Positions 32,275 to 43,119 of a DNA stretch of 64,000 nt are shown piece by piece; positions within the stretch are counted from its first letter, which is position 1, and each line of letters opens with the position of its first letter. Source of the stretch: Filosporella fistucella (taxonomy: Eukaryota > Ascomycota > Leotiomycetes > Helotiales); contig JAQJZZ010000015.1 in the NCBI GenBank assembly GCA_030077755.1, positions 1,798,001-1,862,000 on the forward strand, written 5' to 3'. The notes below the pieces were generated by a model. It did not search any database. It was not told the DNA's origin and saw only the letters and a program-made list of their open reading frames with translations. The position numbers and the translations under genes are program-made.

Positions 32275-33354
32275 ATGCCTCGTGATTTGGAACAAGAGAA
32301 GCCGGCGCCGCCGGTTCTCACAGAGAGTCCAAATAGTGAGGTCACCGAAAGATCAGAGAGTCCTGTAAGCCAACATGATACATCCGTCTCGACATCCCCT
32401 CTTGCTGGCCGCCAGCATCAGTTTGTGATCGTTCCCCCTGCTCAACAGGTCCAGGAACCCACAAACCTTCACCCGTATACCCGTCCGCTTACCATCTCTG
32501 ACTTGGATTCTTGCATCGCCTTGGAAAATGCTGCCTTCACTGACCCTCAAGAGCGCGCAACTCCAGAAAAGGTATATTCTCTAACCTGCCCCCGCCTCCC
32601 CTCCCCTGCCTACACACCTACCCTACCTACCTACCTAATATCCAGCTGGGTGCGCACGTGATGACTTCCCCGATCTGGTTGCGGGGAAAAATGAATACGT
32701 GAAGAGTGCTAATCACGTCTCTAGTTCAAGTATCGTCTCTCTAAGTGCGGCGAGCTCTGCCTGGGCATATTTTGCACCGTTGTGCCCGGATCAGGCGTAG
32801 AAGCAGAGACTCTTGCTACTGGCAAGCCCGTCGAGACCAGCCGGAAGAATGGAGCCATCAGCGTCCTTCTTGGTCATGTCATTGCCACAAAGACCGATGA
32901 CTTGACAGCAACAGATCTATCTATGGGTATTCCTGAGGACTGGGAGTCCACCAGTCCGAAACTGACTACCAAGGGCCACCAAGAAGCTGGACGAACTATA
33001 GCATTACACTCTGTGGCAATTCTTCCAGGCTACCAGGGTCGTGGAATTGGCCGTATCTTGATGATGGCTTATATTCAACAAATGAATGGAGCTGGTATTG
33101 CTGATAGACTTGCACTTATCGCTCGTGACGTGAGGAAACGCTTTCACTTTGTGGCTACTTATATACTAATTTCTGTTTTCATAGCACAAAACCCAGTGGT
33201 ATGAGGCACTGGGCTTCGAGAATAAAGGAAAGAGTAAAGTCCAATTTGGTGGTGGTGGATGGACTGACTTGGTATGTGCATTGCCCTTGTCATTGGCTCT
33301 AGCTAACATTTTCAGACTTTTGGGTTGAAGAAGCACGATGCTAGGGCCACTTAG
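32275..33354 (+). CDS. PAA1: GNAT-family polyamine/arylalkylamine N-acetyltransferase (PAA1-like)
   Basis: Four exons (32275-32571, 32725-33129, 33185-33271, 33316-33354) encode 275 aa, with introns of 153, 55 and 44 nt. Phase is kept at each join, and the last two introns carry ACTAAT and GCTAAC branch sites. The first ~75 residues are low-complexity Ser/Pro/Gln. The GNAT core follows: TISDLDSCIALENAAF (strand and helix 1), LLGHVIATK, HSVAILPGYQGRGIG (motif A, acetyl-CoA loop Q-G-R-G-I-G), and HKTQWYEALGFENKG (motif B). The match is to fungal proteins related to yeast Paa1 and animal serotonin N-acetyltransferase, which acetylate polyamines and arylalkylamines. The exact substrate is not known. 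The first intron is long for this window and could hide alternative splicing. Confidence 0.85.
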
Positions 33355-34630
33355 TATGCAACCTTTTCCTTTGTTCACCCTTTTACATTTTACTGTGAAA
33401 CAGCTTCCGAACAGGGCTCTGCCTGCGCGTTGTAAATACTGTTGATGAACCACGGGGCTAATTCGTCACAGTGGTTAATGATTGATGATTTTTCTTGCCT
33501 TGTCTTGCTACGATACCCGAATCTTGCTTCAAAGCTCCAGCAGCGTAATGCATAATGGGATGGGAATACCGGTAAATCATAGGTGCATACCAACAAGGGC
33601 AGTACATCGCAAATGAAGTCACGAATTAGACATATTATATTTGTCTACTCACTTACCTTGTACTTGACTCCATACTCCTCCATTTATTTCACGTCGTGCT
33701 CAGAAATCAGTCTATCTACTCACGCCACCAAAGTCAACGCCCAAATATCAGAACTGACAATAGAGCTATTCCATATTCCTGCCTAAGTCCTCCAATTGCA
33801 CTTGATATTAGCATTAAATCGTCACCTTTGGGGCAGGCAGCTTTTCCATGTGGATCAAAGCTAGCAATATTCTCAACACGATTCAGCCTTCTTGTCTGAT
33901 CTTGTCAATCATTTCCGTTTCGCTGGGCCAGCCATTATCACATCATCCACAAACAATACATTCTTTTCCGCTAAATAGTGCTTCTCCAGTATCACTTTAT
34001 TCGCTATGATCCATTGCCTGTTTCTGGTACAGGCTGTAGCATATCTTGCTGTACTTTTCAAAAGCCGAATATGCCAACCTGTCCGCTGGAGAAGACTGGA
34101 GTGCAATACCCTTACAAGCAGCGTAAAAAGGACAGTGAGATTGAGAGGTGAGGAGGATAGGTTTTTTTTTGGCAAAAGCAGTACATACGTCTCCCTTAGA
34201 TATCTGCGTAATCGAAGTCGCCAAGGCCCACGATATTGAATGAGGTGCGATTAGATTTCACCTCAAGGCTGCTGAATTTTGTGGGACCGCCAGAATTGAC
34301 TGTTGCTTGAGAGAATTGTGCCTTATAGGATAATATCCTTGCCGGGGACATCTCGGATGATCATGAAGTGCGAGAGATTTCAAAAATCGATTGCCCTCTC
34401 TGACTTGCAGAGAACAAAAATAATCCAAAGCTGAAAATCACGACCCCACCAAAGCCAGCCCAAGAGCGAGGGGCAACGGCAACACACAGCGCAACACGGA
34501 TTTTTCTCGGCTAACGATAAGATTGTACTAGCGCCAGAATTTCTTCAGGCGAGCCAGGACTTTGAAAATTATCTGAAAACCGATCACCTCGAGATAACTA
34601 CCTCGACAACAATCCAAGAGATCGCTCACC
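33355..34630. other. intergenic
   Basis: This 1.28-kb stretch lies between same-strand genes GNAT and NOG1. Short open frames on both strands show no family resemblance. A run of nine T at about 34161-34169 is the only low-complexity spot. Nothing else is supported. Confidence 0.55.
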
Positions 34631-36690
34631 ATGAAGACCACTTGGAAGGATATTCAACCGGTTCCGACCTCTCAAGAGTTTCTTGACATCGTCTTGAGCC
34701 GGACCCAGCGTCGTTTGCCCACGCAGATTCGTTCAGGATTTCAGATAAGCAGAATCAGAAGTACGACACAAATTCTACACCGAAAATGCGATTGCTAACC
34801 TTCCCCAGATTTCTACACAAGAAAGGTCAAATTCACACAGGAAACCTTCACAGAAAAGCTATCTCTAATTCTTGACGGCTTTCCACGACTCCAAGATATT
34901 CATCCTTTCCACAAAGATCTCCTCAATACGCTCTACGATGCAGACCATTTCCGAATTGCTCTTGGTCAGCTCTCCACTGCGAAACATCTCATCGAGATTG
35001 TTTCCCGTGATTACGTGCGACTACTCAAATATGCGCAATCCCTCTTCCAGTGCAAACAGCTCAAGCGCGCGGCTTTGGGACGAATGGCCACTATCTGCCG
35101 AAGACTGAAAGATCCTCTGCTCTACCTTGATCAAGTCCGCCAACATCTTGGTCGTCTCCCTTCGATCGATCCCAACACAAGAACTCTCCTCATCTGTGGA
35201 TATCCCAATGTTGGTAAATCAAGCTTTTTGAAGAGTGTTACCAGAGCCGATGTGGACGTCCAACCATATGCGTTCACGACAAAGAGTTTGTTCGTCGGCC
35301 ATTTCGATTACAAGTACCTGCGATTCCAAGCAATTGATACTCCAGGTATATTAGATCACCCTCTGGAGGAGATGAACACTATCGAAATGCAATCTATCAC
35401 CGCTATTGCACATTTACGTTCAGCTATCCTGTATTTCATGGATCTTTCTGAACAGTGTGGATACACCGTGCAAGCACAGATGCAACTTTTCCAAAGTATC
35501 AAGCCTCTTTTCGCAAACAAGCTCGTTTTTATTGTCATCAATAAAATTGATGTAACTCGACCCGAGGATCTGGATGAAGAGACCCAAGCCCAACTTCAAG
35601 CTCTTTTGAAGCCAGGAGATGTTGAAATGCTACAACTGTCATGCACAACTGCTGAAGGTGTCCAAGAAGTCAAGAATGCTGCTTGTGAACGATTGATCGC
35701 CGACAGAGTCGCTCAAAAGCTCAAGGCTGGAACAAGCAGTAGTGGTGCTGTTGGCGGTCGTCTTGGTGATGTTCTCACCAGAATCCATGTCGCCAGACCA
35801 ATGGATGGTGTGGTTCGTGAGGCATTCATTCCAGACGCGGTTAAGACTCTGAAGAAATACGACAAAAATGACCCCAACCGAAGAAAGCTTGCCAGAGATA
35901 TTGAGGAAGAGGAAGGCGGACCAGGAGTTTACAACGTTGACTTGAAGGAGAAATACCTGCTTGAGAATGACGAGTGGAAACATGATAAAATGCCTGAGAT
36001 TTTCGACGGCAAGAACGTGTACGACTTTGTGGACCCAGATATCGAGAAGCATCTTGCTGCGTTGGAAGAGGAGGAGGAGAAGCTCGAAGCAGAAGGCTAC
36101 TATGACTCTGACGAGGAGCTGGAAGACGCTGAAGATGCTGATATTCGAATGAAGGCAGAACTCATTCGTGAGAAGCGCCAGCTCATCCGCAATGAGGCTA
36201 AGATGAAGAAGTCGTTGAAGAATCGTGCTGTCATTCCCCGCACACTCATCCGCAAGAAGCTTACCGATATGGAGGATCATTTGGACTCTTTGGGCTTAGA
36301 TACCACATCTCTTGGTGCTCGTGCACGCTCACAATCCCGAGGACGTACACCTCTACGCAGTAGAACTGGAACTGAAGATGTCATGGACGTTGATGATCCA
36401 GCCTACGAAGCTAAGATGCGGGCAAAGAGCAGAGCTAGAAGTCAGAGTAACAGACGTGATGATGGTGTTACAAACGAGGTTGCCAGAACTAAAGCAGAGA
36501 GAGCACAGAAATTGGGCCAGAGAAAGATGAACAGGATGGCCAGACAGGGCGAAGCTGATCGTCACGTTGCAGCAGCCATGCCAAAGCACTTGGTAGGCTC
36601 ATGCCCCTTACTCTCTCATATTATCGATAATTTACTAACGCTTTACAGTTTTCAGGAAAACGTGGCATGGGTAAGACTCAAAGTCGGTAA
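34631..36690 (+). CDS. NOG1: nucleolar GTP-binding protein Nog1
   Basis: Three exons (34631-34760, 34809-36592, 36649-36690) encode 651 aa. Nog1 is an essential GTPase of 60S pre-ribosome assembly, bound in the nucleolus until cytoplasmic release. The N-terminal helical domain ([20 protein letters not shown]) leads to the GTPase: G1 at ~174-182 (GYPNVGKSS), G3 DTPG at ~220-223, G4 NKID at ~288-291. The C-terminal half is charged, with a coiled acidic stretch ([26 protein letters not shown] in part) and RS-like repeats. The last exon is 14 codons and supplies the conserved basic tail [13 protein letters not shown]; its use is decided by a GTAGGC donor and TACTAAC branch site. Reading through that intron would give a non-homologous ~95-residue tail. 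Confidence 0.96.
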
Positions 36691-37106
36691 TTTCAGCTGT
36701 TTTCAACGACCCTACGACAATATTCTGGCGTTCTGGAGCATACGGTGGATATGGAAAATCTTCGAGTGTGGTCCTTTACTTTACTTCAGCATGACTTGGC
36801 GCAGAGATTGTTTTGGTAGAACTGCTTGCATTTTGCATCACATTGTACCCTTTCGAGGCAAAAGAGTAGAATCAATGCAAAATATTAAATGGATATGCAC
36901 ACTATCACCTTTTGCCGTAACGATCATCTAATTTGACACATCGACTTAAGAATCACCCTGGGCAAAGGATGATGCTTCATACCTAGGTAGGGAGTCAGTC
37001 ATAGCTTGATTGTCCAGTCCAGTTGTCCAGAAGACTTTCTATCACACTTCCAATAAGCGACCAGAGTCTTCCTTTAACCTGAGCAAAAAGATCGGAATCG
37101 ACCCGC

Positions 37107-37111
37107 AAAAA
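37107..37111 (-). terminator. Pol III T-run terminator of the tRNA-like unit
   Basis: On the minus strand TTTTT begins 3 nt after the predicted discriminator base of the tRNA-like sequence. This is the spacing expected for RNA polymerase III termination. Confidence 0.6.
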
Positions 37112-37114
37112 CAG

Positions 37115-37194
37115 TGGAGTCGGCCGGACTCGAACCAGCATACCTTACAGCAGAACTGAATCCTCTGCGCGCTTTACCATTAAGCTACATCCCC
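37115..37194 (-). tRNA. tRNA-like gene, isotype unassigned (atypical anticodon arm)
   Basis: The minus strand shows a perfect B box (GGTTCGAGTCC, 37126-37136), an A box (TAGCTTAATGG, 37077+ i.e. 37177-37187), a 4-bp D stem (GCTT/AAGC), a 5-bp T stem (GCTGG/CCGGC) and a mostly paired acceptor (GGGGATG with CGACTCC, one A-A mismatch and two G-T pairs), followed by a T5 terminator. The middle is 8 nt longer than a class I tRNA. The best hairpin there (GCAGAG/TTCTGC) has loop GATTCAG, which lacks U33. It may be a diverged tRNA, an intron-bearing one with non-standard placement, or a pseudogene. I cannot assign the anticodon. Confidence 0.5.
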
Positions 37195-40038
37195 GACAGA
37201 TTACACCAGATAAGCTTATTCTGCAAAATTGCTAGTTGCAAGTTAAGCTTCTGGATAAAAGTAACCGAAAATGAGCGAGCATGTCACGAATTTGATGCAT
37301 TTGAACGTATTCCCTCATAGAGTAGAGTGGTCACATGAATACATACGATTATTGAGAACTGGAACAAGAGCGCTAACTACAGCAAGACAGCAAGACAGCT
37401 AGCTTTATATACGCAAAATATATCACTGCTTCTAAAAATTATATCACAACAGCTGGCAAAATCGTTGTCATTCATATTAGCCCTTGAATGCTACAGGAGC
37501 TCTCGGGATTCGGGGTGCCAAATTTGCACCAAAAGGGGTCTATTTCTCGGGTTCCACCTATTCCTTCATCTGCAAAACACTACACTAACAAACTCAAATA
37601 TAAACCCACCATTTCTCACCGCCAATCTTCTTACCATCTTCGCACGAACCAAAGTTCAAAACGACACAACGGCGCAAGTGGATGGGGGTAGTCTGCTGCA
37701 CAACGCACCTATTTAGTGGGTCTTGGGCAGCTTCTATCCTCTCTGTGTTGTATCTTCCAACTCGGGCTATGCGCAATAGACTCCTTGGTGTACCAAAAAG
37801 TTACCGAGGCTGTTCGAGGATTGATGTGCTGTTAGTAATTTTGTGATTTAAGAAATGCTTGAATCGACAGCGCACCAATTAGTGTCTATGCCTATAGGTC
37901 GTAATTTCCCTTCTGTGGCTCGTATGCGGTAGTCTAGATTGAGTCTCATAGAATGCTATTCGAAGCGAGGGAAGCGAGGGGGGAGAAGGCTCGCCGTGGC
38001 ATTACGATTGCGAAGTCCTTAGGTAACTCACGGTGGCATTACTTGGGTCCGCCACCAAGGGCTGTGTTCAATGAAAGTCGAGCTGGTCCAGCCGACAACA
38101 GAGTTAGCCCATTACAATTGCTATATTACGTTCGCGCACAGGAGACAGATATCGTACTTCAGTTCTTGCTGAGATTATTTCGTAGATCCATGATCCCATC
38201 CCCAGCGCGTTGTCCCACACACCCGTCTCCCTTCTTCCCGTAGCGCAAGCCATCAGTCATGCCGGGACGATACGACCCGAAGGAACCTGGCCGGGAACCA
38301 TTTATCTTCATCCTCTAGAACTCGTTCAAATCCCCTAGAGTACGCAAGGTGAGCAGTGCACACATAGTGTTGCACCTTAATGGACATACCGCACCCAAAA
38401 TACCATACCACTGGGGGACTAGGCTCCCAATGTCAGAGTGTAACCGCCACAGCCTGCTCGCATCTTGCGTACAAAAAGTACCTTACCAACGAGAAAAATG
38501 AGGCGGTCCTAGCGACCCATCATGCATATAGGTATCCATTTGTACATCTCGACCACCCACTCACTAGGCTAGCGTTGGGTCCGTTTCAAACGAGGATTTT
38601 CGATTGCCAGTTGTTCCGTGAATTTCTGTCAGAAAGGTCCTGCGAGTGTTTATGTAGCTGAGAGCCCTGCATGGGACAGGATCAGGCGTGTAACATAAGT
38701 ACATGAACGATGCTGAGTATTCCCAGGAACGTGGAACGGGTATGGTGACATACCAGAAGTTTTCACGAAGGGAGATATGGTACAGTGTCTATTGCCCGCG
38801 CTTGCAATATAGACTTCTGATGCAGGCCTGTTGTCCTGACTTTCAACTATCGCTTGCCCGCCATTGCGGCCTAACTTGCCATCCCCAGGACTAAGTCAGA
38901 GCTGATGATGCAATAACGAGTGATTTCATGACTTTCTCTGACTGATTGGACCGGGAGAAGACTAATACATCGTCCAACGATCATAAGAAGACTCTCATCC
39001 ATTAAGTAAGTCTAAGAAAAACGTCCGACCGACAAAGGCATGTAAACGGGAACCCCCAAACTCTCCATGGAAGAGCCAGCCATCCATGGCACTTTTGCCA
39101 CTTTTGAACGAAGGAGCTTTCAAGGCATGGCTCGTGGCATTGGCTTGACTGAGCCTTGTGACACAGTAGTGTATAGCGTGCAGCAAGGCAAGTGTCTGGC
39201 CGGAGTCAAACTGATGAATTTCTCCCTCCCTATTATTTCGGTTGGATCCGCTTTTGGCAACGCCTGCGACTTTTCCAGTCCATTCCCATCAACACGTACA
39301 GGCTGGCTGACCTATTCTGCTCATGCTCATGCCAGGTTTCTTTGGAAACCTGTCAGAGACTGATGCTAACTCGACTTTTCGGCTTATGAACGACCTCGAT
39401 GCGAACATCCCTTCCAACACTGCAATAATAGCCAATGACATTATCACTTCCATCGAAATATGATCTGCCGACTCTCAAAAAGGGCCCAGGGCAACACTAC
39501 TCCCGAGCCTTCTGGACTCCTTTCCGTATTCTCCACATCAGACTGTTTCCAGTGAAGGCATTTTGACTGACTTTGAGAACTGTTCGAAAGTGGCGATTAT
39601 AGCTGCGCAACACAACAGATCTGCAAAGGCAACGAGAAGAGATGGCAAGGTGAGGCATACACAGAATTTGACAGCAGGGAATGATTGCTGAAGCCTTGCA
39701 GCGGTCCAGAGGAAGGAACTGTAGGAACCCCTATTTGATCAAACCCAATTCATAAAATAGCCAACATTTTGCACCACGCCATATCTAGTCAAGGGAGGCC
39801 GCAGCCATATTCTCCCTGACTACAGAAGGCTACGAGTTCTCCTCATACACTGCTGGGATGCCGTTGCAGGGCTGCCGGCGAGCGTCGGGGTTTGCATTCC
39901 AATGAGGGAAGACTCGTAAGGATTTGAAATCCTGTCGGTGCGAGAACTGTTGCTACTTAGCATCGATACTCTGCAGAGAAGATACTGCTGAACAGGAAAT
40001 GTTCATTTTTAATATGGAATTGACACTGACGGACATAG

Positions 40039-41524
40039 TCTGCGCTGGACAATAGTTTCCTAGAAACAGAGACACATCATCACCGTCTCTACCAGTCCTA
40101 TGCTCTCAACAACTCAACGTACTTTTCACCAATAGACGAGGTGGGTATACCTTAAGAGTCATGGAATGGGAGTGAAATAACCCGCATACAGGATGAAGTG
40201 GAAAGATTGTACATCATGCACAATGTGCTCAATAGGGTTTTTGATGGACGCCTTATATTTCCACCCATTTCTCGACCAAGGCGCATTCTAGAGTGTGGTT
40301 ATGGAACTGGTTCGTGGGCAATTGATGTGGTAGGTCTTGCCTTATCGTAAACTGAACAAAAATTAGTTTCTTGTTGGCATTCTAATTGGTATCCAGGCAG
40401 AGCAAAATCCACGCTGCGAGGTAACTTTCTGTTTCTTCTCTTATTTAGAATCACCACGCATTCTACGAACCTATACTGCTGTATTCATGAGAAACATAAT
40501 GCACACCAAAAAGCTGGAACGCTCCCATAACCCGAGTAATTGGAAACGAGGCATGCCGTCATCAGGACTGTGCTAAACTTAGAATCACCTAGGTGATTGG
40601 TATTGACATCAACCCCACTATGCAACCAGAAGAGATGCCAGAGAACCTGTACTTACAGGTTGACGACTTGAATGACCGGTATACTTACTGGAAGCATCGC
40701 GGACAGAGATATGCTAAAATACGTGTAGATTCACATTCCCAGCTCACAACTTCGACCTTGTCCACTCCCAAATGATGGCTGCTGGTATACATGCAGATTC
40801 TTGGGCACAGTATATCCGAGAAATGTTTCGTGTGACGAGACCGGGAGGGTGGTGCCAGCTTGTCGAGGTATACTTCAACATCCAGTCTGATAATGGTAGT
40901 TTGACTGATGGTAAGTCTGTCTTGATACTCGCCTTTTGTATCGAAGGAGTGAACATTAATATGATTACATGACACAGATCATGCGCTTCGTCAATGGAGT
41001 GCAAGATACTTAGAAAGTATGGAGGGCGTCAAGGACTTGCGTGTGCCCCAGCGACTTTCCACCATGATGAGATCTGCTGGATTTGTTGACGTTGAATCAA
41101 GAATGATACAGCTTGGAACCTGCGGTTGGTCCACAGGTATCTCTTGTCCTGTCTAGTAATGGCAATGGCTATGAGGCTGACATACGTGCCACAACAATAG
41201 ACCAGAGAGATCATGCTGTGGGCGTTGCAAATCGGGAAAATGTCCAGCGACTGCTCTCTTCTATGGCAATCTTTCCTTTCACAGAAAGACTCGGGTATGT
41301 ATAGATGTCTAATTGCTCCTTTATGCTGTAATTGATCAATTCTTTCTAGAATGTCTGTCCAAGATGTCCATCTACTTGTGGCACAGGCTCGTCTCGAGGC
41401 GGATAATCCAGCTTTTAAGGTACACTAATGCAACTGAATTTGTCATTGCTGATGCTGACAACCTTCTCAGGCCTATTTCCCGCTTTATGTTTGTATCGGA
41501 AGAAAGTCTCGATCTCGGCGATAG
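40039..41524 (+). CDS. LaeA-like/UMTA-type SAM-dependent methyltransferase, 5' end unresolved
   Basis: Nine exons can be joined in phase: 40039?-40140, 40192-40329, 40397-40420, 40593-40678, 40729-40910, 40978-41136, 41201-41294, 41350-41419, 41471-41524. They give at least 302 aa. The order matches cluster-type LaeA-like methyltransferases: YQSYALNNSTYFSPID, motif I ILECGYGTGSWAIDVA, the acidic strand VIGIDINP with EEMPENL, FTFPAHNFDLVHS, FRVTRPGGWCQLVEVYF, ENVQRLLSSMAIFPFTERLG and AYFPLYVCIGRKS at the end. The frame is closed by TAG at 40036-40038 and no ATG lies after it, so a first exon is missing from this model or the gene has lost its start. Such enzymes are O/N-methyltransferases or regulators of secondary metabolism; the substrate is unknown. 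No biosynthetic cluster genes lie nearby. Confidence 0.8.
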
Positions 41525-43119
41525 ATACTCGAGCGCCTTCGACATAGGGCGGCATTCCACATACTGCCAGGGTGGGGAGTGCTTCGAGGCGGCAAAATTA
41601 TGTCGAGATTTTGTAGTTTTCGAATGGCCGTAAAGGGTTCAGGCAGCACCTGGACCGAAGGAGGAAATTCAGTTGGACCGTGGATTTTCTTCGAGTATCT
41701 GCTTTGATGCCATATGCTGTGCTTCATCGTTTTTTTCCACCGGCAACGATCACGCTCTCTGAATAGGATGCCTTCCGGGACACCAAAGCCTTTATTTGTA
41801 TTTACTACATGACGTTGTCCTTCAGAGTCGTGAAATTTTTCTTCAGTATAGCTCCACTAGGCAGGCTGGATTGTGCGCAGCTACTAGGTGATTGCCTGCA
41901 AGTATAAGCATACTCATAGGGTGTCTATATCGAGGATAACAAAATCGAAAATTGTAGACCAAAAACGCAAATGAAATATTGCTGCAAAATCACAAACGTC
42001 TGGCTGTTGATCGCGGTGGAGAGTTTTTGCCAGTCCTCTGCACGAGTTGTCCAGGGTCTGGTGGAGCCCAGAAATGTGAATGATATTATGGAAGTGATTG
42101 TAGCTTCTATTGAGGAGCAGTCGCAATGAAGTAAAAGGTCGATCGAGTCTCGGGGTAGGGATACTTGGAGAGTGAGTACCTGCAAAGTGTGGAACCCGAA
42201 GGCAAGCTAGACGTGAACGTGAGGCGCGTAAGACTAGCCCGCTCTTGGGGACCAAGAACCATCAAGTCCTCGGGGCCTCAAGTACGAAAGTGGCTACTTT
42301 GAAATGAGATTGGGTATTACCGATTAGAGATTGGTAGGTACTGTGTCATCAAGGCACGACGAAGATATTGGGCAATTTTATAACATGATGAAGTAAATAT
42401 AGTGTTGTTATTGTGGTCTTCATGTCACTAAGTGTGCAAGCCGTGCCCACTTCTCCACAGGAAATATGCTCCGAGTAAGAAAAGCTAGCACGCCATGATA
42501 ATGCCCCGGCTCCTCCGGGGAATTTACGACTGGATCCGACAGTTCCAAGAGCCCGCTGGAGCGGCCTCTGGGCCCGGACAATGTCTAAATACGGTCACCC
42601 ACATCAGATCTTGGTCATGTGACACATAGCTTTGTTCGATCTTGTTACATAGGTAAAATGGGTAAGAAACGTTCTGGGTATAAATGGGATAAGAGCTTCC
42701 ACATGCCGTCCTCTTGGCAGAGATTGTACCATATGGTGCATGATCCTAGGCGAGAGAACACTCTGCATATGCAGAGGTATATTTACCTAGGTATCCTATA
42801 CAGGTACATTCTTAGGACAATAGTTGGCTTCTCTCGATCATGTATTTGCCCCAACTACCTAGGTATGGTTACCGAAAGGCGGACGCACATTGCCTGTCAC
42901 TTGAGAATATTGAGGCCGAAGATGCCGAAGCCTACTAGCTTGGTACCCAATTAGCAGATCCACCCCGGTTTGCTACGAAATTGTCTCAGTATATTCGGTG
43001 AGATATCTCCCCTGCCCGAATAGGTATCTCTTTGATCATACATCTACAGACGGACGCCCTCGCAATGCAACCTATATCCCAACTCCAACTGAACTGAAGG
43101 TTATTATCATACAACAACG
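41525..43119. other. convergent intergenic region
   Basis: This 1.6-kb stretch lies between the stops of the methyltransferase (+) and the TMEM184-type gene (-). Two TACCTAGGTA palindromes lie at 42784-42793 and 42856-42865. An open frame near 42619-42954 has no family resemblance. No gene is supported. Confidence 0.55.

Larger units (their letters stand above)
36691..40038. other. 3.3-kb gene-poor region
   Basis: Apart from the tRNA-like unit at 37115-37194 and a TACCTAGGTA palindrome at 36980, I see no supported gene. Several open frames of 60-100 codons occur, without family resemblance. The base composition does not suggest RIP-degraded transposons. Confidence 0.5.

Noticed and set aside
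36593..36931. NOG1 C-terminus read through to 36931
   Set aside because: Splicing at 36593-36648 restores the conserved basic NOG1 tail and a stop at 36690; the read-through sequence resembles nothing in the family.
37115..37194. Assignment of the tRNA-like locus as tRNA-Glu from the TTC in its hairpin loop
   Set aside because: The loop lacks U33 and the arm is too long; the triplet may not be an anticodon.
38380..39389. Several 60-98 codon open frames as genes
   Set aside because: None shows a recognisable motif, splice continuity with a neighbour, or biased codon use.
42619..42954. 111-codon open frame as a gene
   Set aside because: No family resemblance; it runs through the TACCTAGGTA repeats.
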